Below, in pieces: positions 1 to 4,446 of a stretch of 5,386 nt of DNA. A program made the translations under genes and the position numbers. This DNA is from Thermoplasmatota archaeon (GTDB lineage Archaea > Thermoplasmatota > E2 > DHVEG-1), in contig JALHTX010000135.1 of the NCBI GenBank assembly GCA_022866015.1, positions 1 to 5,386 of the forward strand, read 5' to 3'. The notes under the pieces were generated by a model. The model was not told the origin of the DNA. It searched no databases and saw nothing but the letters and a program-made list of their open reading frames with translations. Each line of letters begins with the position of its first letter. Position 1 is the first letter of the stretch.

Positions 1-112
1 ATTCCCATCCCAAGTGTATGTTATGTGTTTTTGTTGATTCCAATTCAAAATCACATTTCACACACTTAAACATTTAACATGCGGAACTACTGTTTATGTC
101 GTGGAAGGGTGA
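1..112 (+). other. Possible 3' tail of a plus-strand gene, cut by the window edge
   Basis: This stretch is less AT-rich than its neighbours. In the frame that stops at TGA 110-112, the last 24 codons (38-109) are open and end in a protein-like tail, HLTCGTTVYVVEG. A TGA at 35-37 interrupts that frame. A second frame, open from base 3 to a TAA at 75-77, contains CMLC followed by HFTH, so a frameshifted gene remnant is also possible. A hairpin and T-run directly follow the TGA at 110-112, which supports a transcript ending here. I do not recognise the protein; a transposase tail is one guess. Too little sequence is present to decide the frame. Confidence 0.25.
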
Positions 113-144
113 CAAACAGCAATTTGTCTTAAAATATTTTTTTT
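111..144 (+). terminator. Hairpin plus T-run, plus-strand terminator
   Basis: GACAAA (111-116) and TTTGTC (123-128) form a perfect 6-bp stem with a 6-base loop. A run of eight T follows at 137-144. The hairpin starts inside the stop codon of the possible gene tail at 110-112. In the minus direction the hairpin is not followed by T, so it fits plus-strand termination better than the end of the minus-strand gene at 208. Confidence 0.45.
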
Positions 145-150
145 CCTTCA

Positions 151-172
151 AAACTAATTGTTTTATTAGTTT
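151..172. repeat. Inverted repeat, 8-bp stem with 6-base loop
   Basis: AAACTAAT (151-158) and ATTAGTTT (165-172) are exact reverse complements. The repeat lies between the plus-strand terminator and the end of the minus-strand gene at 208. It is A/T-rich, so it is weak as an RNA stem. It could be a DNA-level site or a mobile-element end. Confidence 0.4.
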
Positions 173-207
173 ACATAGTTAAACGTTCTATGTGTCTAAA
201 AAGGGCT

Positions 208-630
208 TTAAACGTATTTTGAAATTATACCCAAGTAGTAACCACGTTCATTCAGGGTGATAAGCCAATTATTAAGGTAACGATTAAGAAAATAACTATT
301 ATGATAATCAACTACATTTTCAGATTCGTAAACTTTTTCATAAACACCCAAACTATAAATCTTATATGTTAAGACTTTTGCCTCAGCTGTATTTTTGAAT
401 AACTTTATTGTCATTTCAGGATCGGCTATAAGATCACAATCCACTATGATGTTATGTGCCATAGCAATAACTCGTGTTTTGTCGTCATCTTCCAGAACAT
501 CTATATTTAAGTCCATGTGGCCAGGAACTATTATTTTCTTGGAGGATTTTATATCCATTACACCAAGTAAGAACAACCTCCTGTAGTTATCACGGTAAAT
601 CATGTCTAAATCATTTTCGTCTTCAACCAT
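208..630 (-). CDS. 140-residue protein resembling DUF1249 (YqiB-like), function unknown
   Basis: This is a soluble protein with no signal peptide or membrane segment. Three blocks resemble the bacterial DUF1249/YqiB family as I remember it: DMIYRDNYRRLF (residues 9-20), PEMTIKLFKNTAEAKV (71-86, against PSMTVRLYHDAMVAEV in E. coli YqiB), and YFLNRYLNNWLITLNERG (113-130, against a QFLADWLRYCLAHG-like end). The length also equals that of E. coli YqiB. The family has no known reaction. The start is supported by GATGGAG (638-644, minus strand) 7 bases before ATG 630. The gene lies 19 bases after the small ORF 650-790 and is probably co-transcribed from the block at 814-852. A minus-strand T5 at 198-202 follows the stop. 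The coding call is strong; the family call rests on recalled motifs and is moderate. Confidence 0.8.
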   Translation of the reverse strand: MVEDENDLDMIYRDNYRRLFLLGVMDIKSSKKIIVPGHMDLNIDVLEDDDKTRVIAMAHNIIVDCDLIADPEMTIKLFKNTAEAKVLTYKIYSLGVYEKVYESENVVDYHNSYFLNRYLNNWLITLNERGYYLGIISKYV

Positions 631-649
631 ATTTTTTCTCCATCAAAGT

Positions 650-790
650 TTATTTTCTTCTTCCTTCTTCTTCCGATTTTATTTGTTTCTCTTTTATCCA
701 CCTTATATGTTCATCTAGTCGCTTTATCAGTTCCTCTTCTTTATTATCAATTATGTTTTTCTTTTTTCTTCTTTTAAATCTGATATGCAT
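650..790 (-). CDS. Small highly charged protein, 46 residues, unknown function
   Basis: The ORF reads MHIRFKRRKKKNIIDN and continues as a Lys/Glu/Arg-rich, probably helical segment (EEELIKRLDEHIRWIKEKQ) to a TAA at 650-652. A basic N-terminus (residues 4-11) followed by an amphipathic, coiled-coil-like helix would suit a nucleic-acid or protein-binding accessory factor, but that is inference. The TGA at 806-808 closes the frame upstream, so ATG 790 is the only usual start. The GGGG at 801-804 is a rather distant ribosome binding site. The ORF lies 24 bases below a well-defined promoter block and 19 bases before the DUF1249-like gene, so it is probably the first gene of a two-gene operon. It is too short for many gene callers. 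Confidence 0.6.
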   Translation of the reverse strand: MHIRFKRRKKKNIIDNKEEELIKRLDEHIRWIKEKQIKSEEEGRRK

Positions 791-813
791 TGGATAAATT
801 CCCCTTCAAAACC

Positions 814-852
814 ATTATTTCGTAACAACTTTTTGTTTAAAAACTTCTCTTT
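814..852 (-). promoter_or_regulatory. Promoter block, copy 1 of a duplicated promoter
   Basis: On the minus strand, a purine-rich BRE-like AAAGAGAAG is followed by a TATA-like TTTTTAAAC (about 837-845). The predicted transcript start lies near 815-820. The segments 836-852 (17 bases) and 814-828 (15 bases) are identical to 3141-3157 and 3118-3132, which precede the large lipoprotein gene. Only the 7- to 8-base spacer between them differs. It drives the 46-residue ORF and the DUF1249-like gene, and the two copies predict shared expression. Confidence 0.65.
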
Positions 853-863
853 TTTAGGAAACC

Positions 864-900
864 AATCTAAAAATAGATTTATATATTATGATTTATATAT
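864..900 (+). promoter_or_regulatory. Tandem TATA boxes with an adjoining palindrome
   Basis: GATTTATATAT occurs twice, at 876-886 and 890-900, giving two TATA boxes 14 bases apart. The first is centred about 29 bases before ATG 911 and predicts a leaderless transcript. The second would give a transcript starting inside the ORF, just before the alternative start 938. AATCTA-aaaa-TAGATT (864-879) is a perfect 6-bp palindrome overlapping the upstream edge of the first TATA box, where a repressor or activator could act. Confidence 0.55.
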
Positions 901-910
901 ATTTAATTAA

Positions 911-1201
911 ATGTTTTCATTAAAGGTTTTGAAAGAAATGAAAAAAATACGAAAGACTGACAATTTGAAAACAGTACTAGGATGCATATTAATCTTGGCT
1001 TTTACTATAAATATGATTAATATAGTTACTTTGTTTTTTGGTATAGACATCCGTAATGTATTTGGACCTATTTTATTAGCCATCTACGTTATACTAACCA
1101 TCATAGGTATCATTATAGCATATGCTAATATTAAGATTAGTAAGTCCACCAAAATCAAATCCACCAAGACACAATACAGAGAAATTGAGATTGATTTTTA
1201 A
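911..1201 (+). CDS. Small integral membrane protein with two helices, 96 residues
   Basis: Two hydrophobic segments are clear: about residues 21-43 (VLGCILILAFTINMINIVTL) and 51-72 (VFGPILLAIYVILTIIGIII). A short loop joins them. The N-terminus (KVLKEMKKIRK) and C-terminus (KISKSTKIKSTK) are both basic, so by the positive-inside rule both ends should face the cytoplasm. I recognise no family or catalytic motif. The start at 911 fits a leaderless transcript from the TATA box at 878-885; ATG 938 (codon 10) is an alternative served by the second TATA box. The gene is divergent from the 650-790/208-630 operon. Its stop overlaps an ATG (TAATG, 1199-1203) leading into a doubtful small ORF. It may be an accessory subunit or a toxin-like hairpin peptide, but nothing in the sequence decides. 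Confidence 0.7.
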   Translation: MFSLKVLKEMKKIRKTDNLKTVLGCILILAFTINMINIVTLFFGIDIRNVFGPILLAIYVILTIIGIIIAYANIKISKSTKIKSTKTQYREIEIDF

Positions 1202-1224
1202 TGAAAAAAATATGGGTTAATTGA

Positions 1225-1344
1225 TTGGTAAAGGAGAGGAAGGAGGTTTTGGAGACTATTAATAATCCTAATAAACTTCAGAGTATGCTTGAGGTATTGA
1301 TTAAGAAGGTTGAACAGCTTGAAAAAGAAAAAAATAAAAGATAA
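1225..1344 (+). CDS. Doubtful small coiled-coil ORF, up to 39 residues, non-ATG start
   Basis: From TTG 1225 the frame encodes VKERKEVLETINNPNKLQ followed by a Leu/Lys/Glu heptad-like helix (MLEVLIKKVEQLEKEKNKR) and stops at TAA 1342-1344. A strong ribosome binding stretch, GGAGAGGAAGGAGG (1233-1246), lies inside it, so the true start may be TTG 1249 (31 residues). Seven codons upstream in the same frame sit ATG 1201 and then TGA 1222-1224. The ORF could thus be a disrupted gene translationally coupled to 911-1201 through TAATG. The purine-rich composition also serves as a T-rich terminator on the other strand, so part of the signal may be accidental. Confidence 0.35.
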   Translation: MVKERKEVLETINNPNKLQSMLEVLIKKVEQLEKEKNKR

Positions 1345-1355
1345 AGAAGAAAAAA
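1320..1355 (-). terminator. T-rich terminator for the lipoprotein transcripts
   Basis: Read on the minus strand, 1355 to 1320 is a series of T-runs, TTTTTTCTTC, TTTTATTTTTTTC and TTTTTC, with almost no other bases. It lies about 70 bases after the stop of the 121-residue lipoprotein (1425). Such tracts terminate archaeal RNA polymerase without needing a hairpin. It overlaps the doubtful ORF on the opposite strand. Confidence 0.4.
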
Positions 1356-1395
1356 TACTTTTTATAGAAGATAAACCTTTGATCTGCGTTTGAAG

Positions 1396-1418
1396 TTCTC
1401 CCTCAAAACTACAATTTC
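1396..1418 (-). repeat. Orphan copy of the lipoprotein 5' leader, 23 bases
   Basis: The segment is identical to 1794-1816, the leader of the 121-residue lipoprotein gene, and includes the GAGGGAG ribosome binding site. Here it lies just 6 bases past that gene's stop codon, and no minus-strand ORF follows it. The simplest reading is a tandem gene duplication whose second gene was lost. Confidence 0.75.
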
Positions 1419-1424
1419 ATTAAT

Positions 1425-1790
1425 CTATTGTCTTGTAAGTATTATAGTCCAGCTTTCTTCTTTTAATTTAACTTTATTACCATCATCAGAAAAAGTATAA
1501 TCATAATTAACTGTATCACCTTCTGCACTTATTGTAAATTTTTCATCTGTAATCTCATATGTTCCCCATATCTTTCTATTAGAACTTATGAGGAAAGTTC
1601 CGTTAGAAAAGAAAGTATATGTTCCTGCTTCACTCTCGTTTGTTCCTGATATTGCATATGCTAGCCATGTTCCTAAAATCCTTTCTTTATTTTTATTATT
1701 TGTATTAGTTTCGCTAGTTTCAGTACATCCACTAAATCCAACTGTTAGAAGTATAACAATTATTCCAACTATCATTAGTTGTTTTTTCAT
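1425..1790 (-). CDS. Secreted lipoprotein with a small lipocalin-like beta domain, 121 residues
   Basis: Residues 1-21 are a classic lipoprotein signal peptide: KK, a hydrophobic core (IVGIIVILLTVG), then the lipobox FSG-C22. A Thr/Asn/Glu-rich tether follows (23-36). The mature domain has ILGTW (38-42), YTFFSNGTF (58-66) and IWGTYEI (74-80), a strand pattern common in small lipocalin/calycin-like lipoproteins of unknown ligand. It should be anchored on the outer face of the membrane. GGGAG at 1796-1800 lies 5 bases before ATG 1790. A TATA-like AAAATTTAC around 1838-1846 could give a transcript starting near 1816, but read-through from the upstream fused gene is also possible. It shares its signal-peptide DNA (58 of 66 bases) and a GW/FF.N.T/IW.I/GTY-like pattern with the second half of that fused gene, so the two are paralogues. 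Confidence 0.85.
   Translation of the reverse strand: MKKQLMIVGIIVILLTVGFSGCTETSETNTNNKNKERILGTWLAYAISGTNESEAGTYTFFSNGTFLISSNRKIWGTYEITDEKFTISAEGDTVNYDYTFSDDGNKVKLKEESWTIILTRQ
1725..1790 (-). repeat. Duplicated signal-peptide segment, copy A
   Basis: The 66 bases encoding residues 1-22 of the small lipoprotein match 2321-2386 at 58 of 66 positions with no gaps, by my manual alignment. The matching stops at the lipobox cysteine; the tether and mature domains are clearly different. Confidence 0.8.
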
Positions 1791-1793
1791 TTT

Positions 1794-1816
1794 TTCTCCC
1801 TCAAAACTACAATTTC
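1794..1816 (-). promoter_or_regulatory. Lipoprotein 5' leader with ribosome binding site
   Basis: On the minus strand it reads GAAATTGTAGTTTTGAGGG and then AG, placing GGGAG 5 bases before ATG 1790. It is identical to the orphan copy at 1396-1418. It resembles the leaders at about 801-828 and 3105-3132, all sharing ACGAAAT, then TTTTnA, then a G-rich ribosome binding site. Confidence 0.6.
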
Positions 1817-1843
1817 GTTTCTGGAAGTTTTTTACCGTAAATT

Positions 1844-3097
1844 TTACGTTGGTAGGTTAAATCTAAAATAATGGTCATCTATCACATTATCCCAAAAAAC
1901 TTGGAAATCTGTATATTCTAAATGATATTCAACACTATCATCGCCATCCCAATGCCAAAGTTCCAAAACATCGGTATTATAATATTTTCTCATATCTGTG
2001 CTGTATATATTTTTATTATAAAGTTTAAATTCATGTTGACTAGTCATATAATATGGACTGTGTTCTGGTTGAGTAGATATATCAGTTGATATGTTAATCG
2101 TGTTTTCATCTATTATATTATAAAGTCCTCCATATATATGCCAAATAGTATAAGGATGGCTTTCTTCTGTATCATACTCATCAGCGAAAAGAATAGTATT
2201 ATTTTCAAAAAAATAAATATAATCTATCGTAATACCCGTGTATCTATGCCAACCTCCTATTAATTTGGTTTTTATTTTTTCTAAATCTACTTTAGATTTA
2301 TTATTTGTGCTTTGTTGGTTACATCCACTTAATCCAACCGTAAGAAGTATAATGATTATTCCAATTATCACAAGTTGTTTTTTCATATTAATTAATACTG
2401 CTTTTATGCTTTCTACTATCATATAATAATTAGTTCCCAGTGAAGATTGAACTTTTTGTAAAATACCTACAACGCGGTATTTTAGATTAGAGCTAATTGT
2501 TATATTCTTTGCTTCTTGTTTAGCCGAGTTTAAAGAAGTCTCATCTAAATTAATTTTTATATCAGTAGCTGAAGCTGAAGCAATAGTAGTAGGAGAAGAT
2601 ATAAGGCATGGACCATTAATTGATATGTAAAAGTATCCTTCGACAGTTATATTTTTATCAATATAGCTATCTTTATTTTTATAAACTTCCTGAACTGTTA
2701 AAACCGTTTGATTATTGTTTTCTTCTTTTGTATTATTGTTCTCTTCATTTGTATTTATAGTTACAATAATTTGTGTTGTTGCATTTTCTGTTGAAGTACT
2801 ATTTGTTGCTGTTAATTTATAGGTTATTGTTTGAGTTGGGGATATTATTCTATATCCTGTTAAGCTTACACTTCCAATACCATTATCGATATTAACAGTT
2901 GTATCTGAACCTGTAACAACCCAACTTAAATTTGCAGTACTTCCTGCTTCAATAATAGAAGGGGTGACAGTAAATGTAACAATAGTCATTTTTTTTGTTA
3001 ATTCATCTGTTATTTCTGGGACATTAACGTCTGTACATCCACTAAATATTAAACTAACTATTATCAAGATAATTAGTAAATTAATCATTTTTTTCAT
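1844..3097 (-). CDS. Fused double lipoprotein: Ig-like and OB-fold-like domains joined to a second lipoprotein, 417 residues
   Basis: Residues 1-20 are a signal peptide with lipobox FSG-C21. Residues 37-114 form an Ig-like beta domain of the FTVTPSxIxxGxxxxLSW...ISPTQTITYKLTATN type. After an Asn/Glu linker (115-130), residues 131-237 (VQEVYKNKDSYIDKNITVEG) resemble the OB-fold domains of archaeal surface lipoproteins. Residue 238 begins a second complete lipoprotein: MKKQLVIIGIIIILLTVG, lipobox LSG-C259, then a lipocalin-like domain with LIGGW (279-283), YIYFFENNT and IWHIYGGLYNI. No stop separates the halves. The start ATG 3097 has GGGAGG (3105-3110) 7 bases upstream. The second half could also be made alone from ATG 2386: a TATA-like ATTATTATAT (2421-2430) lies 35-44 bases before it, but no ribosome binding site does. 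Fusion by loss of a stop and leader, or a sequence error, both fit. Function unknown; extracellular binding is likely. Confidence 0.8.
   Translation of the reverse strand: MKKMINLLIILIIVSLIFSGCTDVNVPEITDELTKKMTIVTFTVTPSIIEAGSTANLSWVVTGSDTTVNIDNGIGSVSLTGYRIISPTQTITYKLTATNSTSTENATTQIIVTINTNEENNNTKEENNNQTVLTVQEVYKNKDSYIDKNITVEGYFYISINGPCLISSPTTIASASATDIKINLDETSLNSAKQEAKNITISSNLKYRVVGILQKVQSSLGTNYYMIVESIKAVLINMKKQLVIIGIIIILLTVGLSGCNQQSTNNKSKVDLEKIKTKLIGGWHRYTGITIDYIYFFENNTILFADEYDTEESHPYTIWHIYGGLYNIIDENTINISTDISTQPEHSPYYMTSQHEFKLYNKNIYSTDMRKYYNTDVLELWHWDGDDSVEYHLEYTDFQVFWDNVIDDHYFRFNLPT
2321..2386 (-). repeat. Duplicated signal-peptide segment, copy B, inside the fused gene
   Basis: It encodes residues 238-259 of the fused protein and matches copy A (1725-1790) at 58 of 66 positions without gaps. 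Unlike copy A, it is not preceded by the shared leader. Its upstream DNA is the end of the OB-fold-like domain. Confidence 0.8.
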
Positions 3098-3117
3098 ATT
3101 TTTTCCTCCCTAAAAGT

Positions 3118-3157
3118 ATTATTTCGTAACAATTGTTTGTTTTAAAAACTTCTCTTT
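3118..3157 (-). promoter_or_regulatory. Promoter block, copy 2, for the fused lipoprotein gene
   Basis: On the minus strand, AAAGAGAAG (BRE-like) and TTTTTAAAA (TATA-like, about 3141-3149) precede TTGTTACGAAATAAT (3118-3132). A transcript start near 3118-3123 would leave a leader of about 20-25 bases carrying GGGAGG before ATG 3097. The arrangement is the same as in copy 1 (814-852). Confidence 0.65.
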
Positions 3158-3341
3158 CTAAAAAATATAAATATTATGGGTTGATTGATTAGTATGGGGG
3201 GGTATGAAAATAATTAGATAGGAATTAAATCAAACCAATATACCAATCAAATCCCCAATTAGCAGGCGTGAATTATGTTTAATTTATAAATTTTACTATA
3301 CTGCAGCTTGTTCGTTATCGTTTCATTGAAAAAACAAGTGA
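3158..3341. other. Non-coding stretch with a G7 tract and an imperfect inverted repeat
   Basis: I find no credible ORF on either strand. A plus-strand TATA-like AAAAATATAAATA (about 3162-3173) is followed by a 19-base element (3176-3194) resembling 1212-1230, then by seven G (3196-3202), unusual in this base composition. GGG-TTGATTG (3178-3187) can pair with CAATCAA-at-CCC (3244-3255). A minus-strand T6 at 3329-3334 lies 7 bases after the stop of the ORF 3342-3485 and may be its terminator. An untranslated RNA is conceivable but unproven. Confidence 0.35.
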
Positions 3342-3485
3342 TTATTTAGGCATATAGGATTTAATGATTTCTAAAAATTGTAAACCTGGACTTTTCCAGA
3401 TTATTGGTTTTTTACATTCAGGTTTTATTTCATTTAGACGTGTTTTTTTCCCATTCAAATCTATGTCATCTAAATCATCATTCAT
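3342..3485 (-). CDS. Small protein, 47 residues, unknown function
   Basis: The frame runs from ATG 3485 (MNDDLDDIDLNGKKTRLNEI) to TAA 3342-3344, ending in KKPIIWKSPGLQFLEIIK then SYMPK. An acidic N-terminus is followed by a basic, helix-prone C-terminus with one Trp and one Cys. There is no signal peptide or membrane segment, and I recognise no family. A minus-strand TATA box, TTATATAAAA (3513-3522), centred about 33 bases before the ATG, predicts a leaderless or nearly leaderless transcript. TTG 3494 is an alternative start adding three residues. A T6 run (minus strand, 3329-3334) follows the stop. Promoter, ORF and terminator spacing together make it a fair candidate despite its size. Confidence 0.5.
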   Translation of the reverse strand: MNDDLDDIDLNGKKTRLNEIKPECKKPIIWKSPGLQFLEIIKSYMPK

Positions 3486-3740
3486 TAGATTCAAATAATA
3501 AATTAAAAACTATTTTATATAATTATCCCAATTTTCTTACGGTAAATAACGAATTATGATTATACTTATACTGTATGGATGCTCAACTAGTCCTAGAGAT
3601 AATGCTAATCAAAACAATTGGGAATTATCATGAAAAACGTCTTTCTGGAGCCATATTTCAATAAAAGTTAGGCAAATAAAAAATTATCTTGTCTTTATTT
3701 GTATAATTCTTTATTTTTTATGATTATTTGAAAATGATAT
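3486..3740. other. Intergenic region with a two-way TATA box and a long-range inverted repeat
   Basis: TTTTATATAA (3513-3522) is nearly self-complementary and could serve both strands. ATAATT-at-CCCAATT (3519-3533) can pair with AATTGGGAATTAT (3616-3628), 13 pairs with a 2-base bulge, enclosing about 80 bases. On the plus strand, ATG 3575 opens a 29-codon frame (MDAQLVLEIMLIKTIGNYHE) ending at TAA 3662-3664. It has no ribosome binding site and only positional support from the TATA box, so I do not call it a gene. Nothing else is recognisable before the flavodoxin promoter. Confidence 0.35.
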
Positions 3741-3741
3741 C

Positions 3742-3750
3742 AATATAAAG
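3742..3750 (+). promoter_or_regulatory. TATA box of the flavodoxin gene
   Basis: AATATAAAG with purine-rich sequence after it predicts a transcript start near 3770-3775. This leaves a short leader holding the ribosome binding site GAGCTGAT (3787-3794). A start there would exclude the ATGs at 3765 and 3768 from most of the mRNA. Confidence 0.5.
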
Positions 3751-3800
3751 AAAAAAAGTTATAAATGATGTATATTTCACCTGCACGAGCTGATGGATTT

Positions 3801-4298
3801 ATGAAAATTGGATTAGTTTATTATTCAAGAACAGGTAACACAAGACAAGTGGCAAAAACATTAGAAGAAAAATTTAAAGAAAAAAACGCTGAGGTAGACC
3901 TTATAGAAATTGAACATGTAAAACGACCTGGTTATTTTACAGGTGGTAAGGCATCAACATTTCAACAGGAATTACCAATAAAAAATAATCATTTTGATAT
4001 GCAGAAATATGATATTATAATAGTTGGTTCCCCAACATGGTCAAAAAGACCTTCACCTTTTGTTAAAAGTTTTATCAATAAAGCAGAAAATATTAAGGGG
4101 AAAAAGGTGGCTGTTTTTAGTACTGGTATGAGTCGTATTAATGAAAGAGAACAGTTCAAAGAAATTATTAAAAATGATCTAAAAAATGCAGGAATGAAAA
4201 CATTTGATAGTTACCTAGCATTACAATTTAAAAAAGAGCAAATTATAGATGGAGAACAAAATATAGATGATTTTGTAAATACTGTTTTAAAATTGTAG
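3801..4298 (+). CDS. Flavodoxin family protein, 165 residues
   Basis: This is a cytoplasmic FMN-binding electron carrier or flavodoxin-like reductase. Strand 1 (MKIGLVYYS) leads into the phosphate-binding loop SRTGNT (residues 9-14). The second FMN loop is GSPTWSKRPSP (76-86) after the strand YDIIIVG, with Trp80 placed to stack on the flavin. The third loop is STGMSRINE (108-116). Length and loop order fit a complete short-chain flavodoxin. I place the start at ATG 3801, because strand 1 begins there and GAGCTGAT (7 of 8 to the GAGGTGAT consensus) lies 6 bases upstream. Starting at 3765 would add an unsupported 12-residue tail. The gene has its own TATA box and a poly-T end, so it appears monocistronic. 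The redox partner cannot be told from the neighbours. Confidence 0.92.
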   Translation: MKIGLVYYSRTGNTRQVAKTLEEKFKEKNAEVDLIEIEHVKRPGYFTGGKASTFQQELPIKNNHFDMQKYDIIIVGSPTWSKRPSPFVKSFINKAENIKGKKVAVFSTGMSRINEREQFKEIIKNDLKNAGMKTFDSYLALQFKKEQIIDGEQNIDDFVNTVLKL

Positions 4299-4318
4299 AC
4301 CGAAAAACAAAACTAATC

Positions 4319-4337
4319 CTTTTTTTCTATTTTTTTA
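4319..4337 (+). terminator. Poly-T terminator after flavodoxin
   Basis: CC followed by TTTTTTT, CTA and TTTTTTT begins about 20 bases after the flavodoxin stop, with no hairpin. This is the usual form of intrinsic termination in archaea. Confidence 0.6.
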
Positions 4338-4446
4338 TGCATTTAAATAATTTATATATATTAGAAGTTTATATTTACTAAAAAAATTTGAGTTTTAAAA
4401 ATTGTAATGAACTACAAAAAAAATCGAAAAAAGCAAAAAAATATAA

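Noticed and set aside
395..797. Plus-strand frames of 63 and 107 residues (395-586 and 474-797)
   Set aside because: They lie opposite the DUF1249-like gene and the 46-residue ORF, have no ribosome binding site or promoter, and the longer one is a Phe/Ser/Leu-rich antisense product of a Lys/Glu-rich coding strand.
1201..1224. Selenocysteine decoding of TGA 1222-1224
   Set aside because: There is no visible SECIS-like structure and no known selenoprotein context; a nonsense change or restart is simpler.
1836..1848. CGTAAA-T-TTTACG palindrome over the stop of the fused gene
   Set aside because: It is only 6 bp with a one-base centre, and it includes coding sequence; chance is a sufficient explanation.
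1588..1860. Plus-strand 90-residue frame
   Set aside because: It is antisense to the small lipoprotein and its leader; the lipoprotein has a signal peptide, lipobox and ribosome binding site.
2238..2426. Plus-strand 62-residue frame
   Set aside because: It is antisense to the second half of the fused lipoprotein and mirrors the antisense frame over the paralogous signal-peptide segment.
3575..3664. 29-codon plus-strand frame MDAQLVLEIMLIK
   Set aside because: It is short and without a ribosome binding site; I mention it in the intergenic entry but cannot support it as a gene.
3556..3723. Plus-strand frame MIILILYGCSTSPRDN with an internal TGA at 3631-3633
   Set aside because: The beginning faintly recalls flavin-reductase starts, but the frame is broken, the second half is not protein-like, and there is no ribosome binding site.
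3765..3800. N-terminal extension of flavodoxin from ATG 3765 or 3768
   Set aside because: It precedes the first flavodoxin strand, has no ribosome binding site, and would translate through the good site at 3787-3794 that serves ATG 3801.
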